Source: Methanohalobium sp046546175
Lineage (GTDB): Archaea > Halobacteriota > Methanosarcinia > Methanosarcinales > Methanosarcinaceae
Length of the DNA: 48,399 nt
Assembly: GCF_046546175.1 (NCBI RefSeq)
Contig: NZ_JBKGYF010000002.1
Span: forward strand, 1-48,399
Direction of reading: 5' to 3'
In this document: piece by piece, positions 43,794-48,399 of the stretch
Numbering within the stretch: position 1 is the first letter of the stretch
How the letters are laid out: the number at the start of each line of letters is the position of its first letter
Notes under the pieces: generated by a model
Told to the model about the DNA's origin: nothing
The model's database searches: none
What the model saw: only the letters and a program-made list of their open reading frames with translations
Made by a program: the position numbers and the translations under genes

Positions 43794-45029
43794 TTACCTG
43801 TAAATCGGGAAACTGCTGGTAAACTGCTGAACATCTGCAGATATTTCTTCAAGTGCTGAATCATCACCCCTGTTATCGATTGCATGCTTGAGGAAATCCG
43901 CAATGTCATCCATATCAGATTCTTTCATACCCCTTGTGGTCACAGGTGGTGTCCCTATCCGCACTCCACTGGTGATGAATGGACCCCTTGTTTCCGAGGG
44001 TATTGTATTCTTGTTAAGTACAATCCCCGCTTTGCTGAATACTGTTTCAGCATCCTTACCTGTGATGTCAAAATCATTCAAATTCACAAGCATCATATGG
44101 TTATCTGTGTCTCCTGATACAATGGTAAACCCGCGGTCCATCAGGTTTTTACACAATTTCTTTGAATTTTTAACTGTCTGCTCCAAGTCTCTCTTGAATT
44201 CCGAGGTCTGTGCTTCTTTGAATGCTACTGCCTTACCAGCGATTACATGCATCAGAGGTCCGCCCTGGATACCAGGGAACACGGTTTTATCTATCTCTTT
44301 TGCATATTCCTCTTTACACATGACCATTCCGCCTCTGGGACCCCTGAGTGTTTTGTGTGTGGTTGTAGTCACAAAATCAGCGTACGGTACAGGGTTCTGA
44401 TGTACACCAGCTGCTACCAGCCCAGCTATATGGGCTATGTCAGTAAGCAGATAGGCACCTACCTCATCAGCGATTTCCCTGAAACGTTTGAAATCTATTT
44501 CTCTTGAATAAGCTGATGCACCTGCAACTATCATCTTGGGTTTGTTTTTCTTTGCAATGTCCATTAGTTCATCATAATCAAGAGTTTCTGTCCCTTTATC
44601 CACACCGTAAGGAACGATGTTGTAGAATTTACCTGTGAAATTAACAGGGCTTCCATGGGACAGATGACCACCCTGACTCAAGTCCATGGCCATTATGGTA
44701 TCACCATAGCCCAATACCGAAAAATACACTGCCATATTGGCATTGGAACCTGAGTGGGGCTGTACATTCACATGATCTGCACCAAATATCTGTTTGGCTC
44801 TTTCTATAGCGAGGTCTTCAGCAATATCAACATATTCACATCCACCATAGTAACGTTTGCCAGAATAACCTTCTGCATATTTGTTGGTCATGATGGAGCC
44901 TTGTGCTTCCATCACAGCACGGCTTGTATAATTCTCAGATGCAATTAAATTTAATTTGTAGTCCTGACGTTTTGCTTCCAATTCCATTGCTTCAGCAATT
45001 TCTGGGTCAATTTCTGAAATATAAGACAT
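43794..45029 (-). CDS. glyA: Serine hydroxymethyltransferase GlyA
   Basis: This 411-residue PLP enzyme shows LNLIASENYTSRAVMEAQGS, NKYAEGYSGKRYYGG, VQPHSGSNANMAVYFSVL, VTTTTHKTLRGPRGGMV with the PLP Lys, and FPGIQGGPLMHVIA. It converts serine to glycine and loads C1 on tetrahydrofolate; the Methanosarcina enzyme is known to be folate-specific. It is second in the cluster, 89 bases after purN. Confidence 0.97.
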   Translation of the reverse strand: MSYISEIDPEIAEAMELEAKRQDYKLNLIASENYTSRAVMEAQGSIMTNKYAEGYSGKRYYGGCEYVDIAEDLAIERAKQIFGADHVNVQPHSGSNANMAVYFSVLGYGDTIMAMDLSQGGHLSHGSPVNFTGKFYNIVPYGVDKGTETLDYDELMDIAKKNKPKMIVAGASAYSREIDFKRFREIADEVGAYLLTDIAHIAGLVAAGVHQNPVPYADFVTTTTHKTLRGPRGGMVMCKEEYAKEIDKTVFPGIQGGPLMHVIAGKAVAFKEAQTSEFKRDLEQTVKNSKKLCKNLMDRGFTIVSGDTDNHMMLVNLNDFDITGKDAETVFSKAGIVLNKNTIPSETRGPFITSGVRIGTPPVTTRGMKESDMDDIADFLKHAIDNRGDDSALEEISADVQQFTSSFPIYR

Positions 45030-45118
45030 ACTATCCTTCCTTTTTAACCGAATAAAAGCGATAAAATATAATGAATTAATCGATTTTTAATTTTTTATGA
45101 TAAACTCGTCCTTTAATA

Positions 45119-45697
45119 TTAAAGTTTACCCTCTACCCACAACTTCACAGCTTTTGGATAAATTACATGTTCCTTTTGCAGTATTCTGTTTTCCAGTGAT
45201 TCTTCTGTATCATCATCAAGCACCGGCACACATTCCTGCAATATAATTGGACCAGAATCCATGTCCTGGGTAACAAAATGCACTGTACATCCAGACACTT
45301 TAACACCATAATCAAGTGCCTGTTTCTGTGCTCTCAGTCCTTTAAAAGCCGGCAGAAGTGAAGGGTGGATATTGAGGATTCTATGTTCATAAAACTTAAC
45401 AAAATCACTACCAAGTATGCGCATAAATCCTGCCAGCAAAACAAGGTCTATATAATAATCCTGTAATTCCCTAATTAGCTCTTTTTCGTATTCTGATTTA
45501 TTGCTAAATTTAAACGGATCTATAAAAACTGCATCTATATCATGTTTTTTTGCACGTTCAAGTGCATAGGCATCTTTAACATCACTGATTACCACTTTGA
45601 TACAGGCATCATGAATGTAACCATTTTCTATATTATCAATGATTGACTGAAGATTGGTACCTCTTCCTGAAGCCAGAACTGCGATATTTACAACCAT
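45119..45697 (-). CDS. purN: Phosphoribosylglycinamide formyltransferase PurN
   Basis: This 192-residue protein has IAVLASGRGTNLQSII, VISDVKDAYALERAKKH, LVLLAGFMRILG, ILNIHPSLLPAFKGLRAQKQ and VHFVTQDMDSGPII, with the catalytic Asn-His-Asp set of the folate-dependent GAR formyltransferase. It transfers formyl from 10-formyl-tetrahydrofolate in the third purine step. It is the first gene of the leftward folate cluster. Its presence beside purP elsewhere in the window shows one folate step and one formate step in purine synthesis. Confidence 0.95.
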   Translation of the reverse strand: MVVNIAVLASGRGTNLQSIIDNIENGYIHDACIKVVISDVKDAYALERAKKHDIDAVFIDPFKFSNKSEYEKELIRELQDYYIDLVLLAGFMRILGSDFVKFYEHRILNIHPSLLPAFKGLRAQKQALDYGVKVSGCTVHFVTQDMDSGPIILQECVPVLDDDTEESLENRILQKEHVIYPKAVKLWVEGKL

Positions 45698-45760
45698 TGA
45701 TAGGCTGTAATGTAATTTATATATTTAGAGTTTTGGGGTTTTAAAAAGTGATAGAAAATA

Positions 45761-46744
45761 TTAGTTAGTTTCATTGCTACTGTTATTATTTTTCATTCTC
45801 TCTTCAATAAGGGTGAGCAGGTCTTCTGGATCTGATAATTTGTTGAGTTCATTCATATTAATAAACACTGTACTGTCAAAGGATTTGGATTTCAACTTGC
45901 ACTGATCCTTAATTATAAACACAGACTGTGAACCTGTAACATTGGAGATACTGCTCATGAGCTCAGCTCGTTTTATCATAGAGTTGCAGTATTTACTCAC
46001 ACCTGTCAAAATTACATCTGTATCCTTTTTAGATACTCCTTTAAACGGTGACTGGTTTGTAGAAAGCACATCATATCCAAGTGTTGCTATTAAGTTTAAA
46101 ATATTATCTTCCGGTGGTTTGATTTCAAATTCTTCATCTTCTTCAGATTCCTGCAACCTGTTCTCGAAAAACTCCAGTACGTCTATTGATTTTGCCAGTG
46201 CAACATCAAATAATTCTTCAAGCTGAAGGGCAATGTCTATGGATGCATCCATACCTCCTTCTTCATACTTACTGATAGTTCTTCTGGATACACCCAGCTG
46301 GGAAGCAATAGTTCCTATCGACATGGATACTTCCATTCTTGCTTCTCGTAAAACATCTCCATCTATTGATACATATAAACCACCTGGCGCTGCTGACACC
46401 AACGGAGGAAGGGATTCCACAAAGTAATCGTATAGTGTCTGTACATTCAGAGCAGGTATACCATAACGTATATACACTACTCCGTCCTCAAGCATCTGAT
46501 TACGTGTTTTTGCACCCACGATAATTGCTGAACCATTGAGGTATTTTGCCAGGGATTTCATCTCATGTGCAGTTTCTTCATTCAGACCGTCAATGTTGTA
46601 TAAAGCCTTGCAAAATATGAGTACATCATCCTTTCTTGCCGTTATATCGAAACTGCGCGGTCTGATATTACAACGTTTTGAAACAACAAAATTTGCACGT
46701 TTTAATACATCAACTATTTGATGTATTAAGATATCTTTGGTCAT
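45761..46744 (-). CDS. Archaeal HTH-type transcriptional regulator (MA3524-like family)
   Basis: This 327-residue protein has an N-terminal nuclease-fold-like part (DILIHQIVDVLKRANFVVSK, ITARKDDVLIFCK), then a helix-turn-helix at about 130-180 with LREARMEVSMSIGTIASQLG and VSRRTISKYEEGGMDA, which is of the Cro/XRE type. The C-terminal part has SPFKGVSKKDTDVILTG. It matches a family found across Euryarchaeota as putative regulators. Its targets are unknown. It is upstream of purN on the same strand and divergent from tiaS. Confidence 0.85.
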   Translation of the reverse strand: MTKDILIHQIVDVLKRANFVVSKRCNIRPRSFDITARKDDVLIFCKALYNIDGLNEETAHEMKSLAKYLNGSAIIVGAKTRNQMLEDGVVYIRYGIPALNVQTLYDYFVESLPPLVSAAPGGLYVSIDGDVLREARMEVSMSIGTIASQLGVSRRTISKYEEGGMDASIDIALQLEELFDVALAKSIDVLEFFENRLQESEEDEEFEIKPPEDNILNLIATLGYDVLSTNQSPFKGVSKKDTDVILTGVSKYCNSMIKRAELMSSISNVTGSQSVFIIKDQCKLKSKSFDSTVFINMNELNKLSDPEDLLTLIEERMKNNNSSNETN

Positions 46745-46812
46745 ACGTATCCTTACAACAATTTATGTATATTTATATATATAATTTATCCACCATATAT
46801 GCAGTAACAAGT
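46745..46812. promoter_or_regulatory. Divergent promoter region of the HTH regulator and tiaS
   Basis: The 68-base spacer contains TTTATATATATAAT (46771-46784), a strong TATA candidate. It lies about 30-40 bases before the tiaS ATG at 46813, which predicts a nearly leaderless tiaS message. The same A/T block could serve the leftward gene. Confidence 0.5.
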
Positions 46813-48096
46813 ATGATTATTGGTATTGATGATACAGATTCCAGACAGGGAATGTGCACTACGTATCTGGGTGCAGTACTGATTGAAGAGCTTAATGTAT
46901 ATGGGGATATTAAAGAGCTGCCAATACTGGTTCGTCTAAACCCCACGATTCCCTACAAAACACGCGGAAACGCAGCAATTGCAATCCAGATAGATACCAA
47001 GTACCCTGGCAGGGTAATTGAACAAGTTATTTCAAAAATTGAATCCCTTGCTGAAATGCAGAGTGAAAAAACCAATCCCGGTGTGATTTTTGTCCAGGAC
47101 GAGGATTACAGCAGAGCTGCACCTGAGCTGAAAAGGTTTTTCCACAATACTGTCCAACATGTAATGACAATTGAGAGTGCAAAAAACCTGATATCAAAAC
47201 TGGGACTTACCGCAAAAGGTTACAAGAGAGAAAGAGGCCTCATAGGTGCCCTTGCAGCTACTGGTGCAATGTTGGACGATAAATGGGATTGTACCTATGA
47301 ATATCTGGCATACAGGAAAAAATCACTCTGGAGACTACCCAGAACCGTGGATGAAAAGAGTGTATACAGGAGTGACCTCACCTGTTATCCGAATACGTGG
47401 GATACTATAGACCGGACAAATAAAGTAGTTGTATGTGTCCCTAAATCACCTGATCCTGTACTGTATGGCATCAGAGGAAAAGACGCAGGCACAGTAAAAA
47501 GTGCAGCAGAGATGATAGAATCTGAAACTGTTGACAGGTCTGCTGTGTACAGGACAAATCAAGGAACTGATATGCATCTGATAAACGTATTCTCAATAAA
47601 AGATATTGAAGATATGCAGTCCTATGTTGTTAAGGGTACAGTTAAAAATACCCCTTACACTATTGAAGGTGGACATACTATCTTTTCCCTGGGCGATTCT
47701 TCTGGATATTACATTGATTGTGCCGCCTATGAGCCTACTAAAAACTTCAGATATTTAATACGAAGTCTAATGACAGGTGACAATGTTACTGTGTATGGAA
47801 GTGTAAAAAACCAGACACTTAACATTGAAAAAATACGAATCAATTCACTTGTCACAAAATACGAAACTAAAAACCCTGTTTGTCCGGTATGTAATAAAAG
47901 AATGAAATCAGCAGGAATAAATCAGGGGTTCAGATGCAGGAAATGTAAAACAAAAGCATATTCTTCTGCAAAGTTAGAAATTGATAGAGAACTTGAACCC
48001 GGTATTTATGAAGTGCCCCCTTCTGCCAGACGTCATCTTGCAAAACCGCTTGTCAGGTTCGAATCAAATGATTGCAAACTGTTTCCAAGCAGATAA
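46813..48096 (+). CDS. tiaS: tRNA(Ile2) 2-agmatinylcytidine synthetase TiaS
   Basis: The ATG at 46813 is chosen because MIIGIDDTDSRQGMCTTYLG is the conserved TiaS start; the open frame extends 45 codons upstream but that stretch would overlap the divergent gene. The protein of 427 residues has the N-terminal kinase-like domain, RLNPTIPYKTRGNAAIAI, KRERGLIGALAATGAML, an OB-fold region (about 280-350) and a zinc ribbon CPVCNKRM...CRKCKTK near the end. It attaches agmatine to C34 of the Ile2 tRNA so that it reads AUA. Confidence 0.94.
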   Translation: MIIGIDDTDSRQGMCTTYLGAVLIEELNVYGDIKELPILVRLNPTIPYKTRGNAAIAIQIDTKYPGRVIEQVISKIESLAEMQSEKTNPGVIFVQDEDYSRAAPELKRFFHNTVQHVMTIESAKNLISKLGLTAKGYKRERGLIGALAATGAMLDDKWDCTYEYLAYRKKSLWRLPRTVDEKSVYRSDLTCYPNTWDTIDRTNKVVVCVPKSPDPVLYGIRGKDAGTVKSAAEMIESETVDRSAVYRTNQGTDMHLINVFSIKDIEDMQSYVVKGTVKNTPYTIEGGHTIFSLGDSSGYYIDCAAYEPTKNFRYLIRSLMTGDNVTVYGSVKNQTLNIEKIRINSLVTKYETKNPVCPVCNKRMKSAGINQGFRCRKCKTKAYSSAKLEIDRELEPGIYEVPPSARRHLAKPLVRFESNDCKLFPSR

Positions 48097-48100
48097 ATCG

Positions 48101-48399
48101 TTATTCCATATAATGGCGGGCAGCATCAACGATTGCAATAGGTGGTACTTTCCGCTTGTGAATATTTGATTTCATACTGGACATCAGCAAATCTATCTGC
48201 TCTGGTGACAGGTCAAAGATTTGCTGCAATCTTTCAGGTTCTTCTCCACGAGACACCAAATCAAGAATCCTGTCGATGAGTTCATAGGGCAAACCCAGTT
48301 CATCCTCATCTGTCTGCCCTGCCCATAATCCCGCAGATGGTGGTTTATTGATAATATTTTCTGGCACAGATAGAAGTTTTGCAAGTTCCAGAACTTCAG
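48101..48399 (-). CDS. nadE: NAD synthetase NadE (C-terminal part, 5' end outside the window)
   Basis: About 98 residues are visible, and the frame is open to the window edge beyond the internal GTG at 48367. LELAKLLSVPENIINKPPSA and GLWAGQTDEDELGLPYELID match the C-terminal part of NadE, which amidates nicotinate adenine dinucleotide to NAD using ammonia and ATP. The tail KSNIHKRKVPPIAI is also typical. It is convergent with tiaS, with 4 bases between the stops. Confidence 0.93.
   Translation of the reverse strand, partial: EVLELAKLLSVPENIINKPPSAGLWAGQTDEDELGLPYELIDRILDLVSRGEEPERLQQIFDLSPEQIDLLMSSMKSNIHKRKVPPIAIVDAARHYME

Noticed and set aside
43888..44400. Long open frame opposite glyA
   Set aside because: It is the complement of a highly conserved gene; the translation shows no domain and the sense gene explains it fully.
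46678..46812. Upstream extension of tiaS by 45 codons
   Set aside because: The extension overlaps the divergent regulator's start and the TATA block, and the conserved TiaS N-terminus begins exactly at 46813.
1..48399. tRNA genes, rRNA genes or CRISPR arrays
   Set aside because: I scanned the spacers by eye for cloverleaf features, T-loop motifs and regularly spaced repeats and found none. A covariance search would be more reliable.
1..48399. Pyrrolysine (in-frame TAG) readthrough genes as found in methylamine methyltransferases
   Set aside because: No methyltransferase gene is present and no interrupted gene continues past a TAG in frame. The cbiG N-terminal ORF ends in TAG, but the C-terminal domain is in another frame.

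Overview
The window looks like a chromosomal segment of a methanogenic archaeon of the Methanosarcinaceae. The evidence is AT-rich DNA, short Shine-Dalgarno sites of the GGTGA/GGAGG type, archaeal-only genes (radB, Sec61-beta, ABCE1/Rli1, tiaS, purP, trmG10, coenzyme F420 ligase cofE), an anaerobic cobalamin operon, and the tetrahydrofolate gene set known from Methanosarcina alongside methanopterin. A halophilic or marine genus such as Methanohalobium or Methanosalsum would fit, but the genus is a guess. There are no rRNA genes, recognisable tRNA genes, CRISPR arrays or complete insertion sequences.

Layout. 1-5949: end of a class II aldolase-like gene, a DUF167 protein, a possible transposon-end remnant, an amidohydrolase, a UspA protein, a four-CBS-domain protein, the archaeal riboflavin/F420 pyrimidine reductase, and a lipoprotein thioredoxin paired with CcdA. 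5950-12577: cobamide block. cbiT-cbiL-cbiF-cbiG(N)-cbiG(C)-cbiH-cbiC run leftward with mostly overlapping genes; cbiP runs rightward and overlaps an unrecognised three-repeat protein by 4 bases. cbiG is split in two. 12716-16539: a CoA-binding-like protein, then the class III ribonucleotide reductase operon nrdH-nrdD-nrdG. 16884-25998: radB, trmI, mtnA, the small secG (Sec61 beta), an alpha/alpha-toroid protein, a DUF1805 protein, trmG10, truA, purP and a COG2509-type flavoprotein. 26000-34097: MFS exporter, leuD-leuB, MscS channel, a secreted repeat protein with a small membrane partner, a MATE exporter with structured upstream DNA, and a TM2-like protein. 34101-37874: ABCE1, an EMC6-like membrane protein, a metallo-beta-lactamase-fold protein and thioredoxin. 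37983-45697: a leftward cluster purN-glyA-folD-folP-metV-metF-thiC-cofE. 45761-48399: an archaeal HTH regulator, divergent tiaS, and the end of nadE.

How it fits together. Two cofactor systems dominate. The cbi genes supply corrinoid, which methylotrophic methanogens need in large amounts. The purN/glyA/folD/metV/metF cluster handles serine-derived C1 units on tetrahydrofolate, separately from methanogenesis on methanopterin. NrdH/NrdD/NrdG, cytosolic thioredoxin, and the lipoprotein thioredoxin plus CcdA point to thiol-based electron delivery in the cytosol and outside the membrane.

Most worth following up: the three-repeat protein coupled to cbiP; the dyad/pseudoknot and Shine-Dalgarno hairpin before the MATE gene; the folded intergenic element at 22285-22383; the possible TnpB/omega-RNA remnant at 1166-1331; and the split cbiG.
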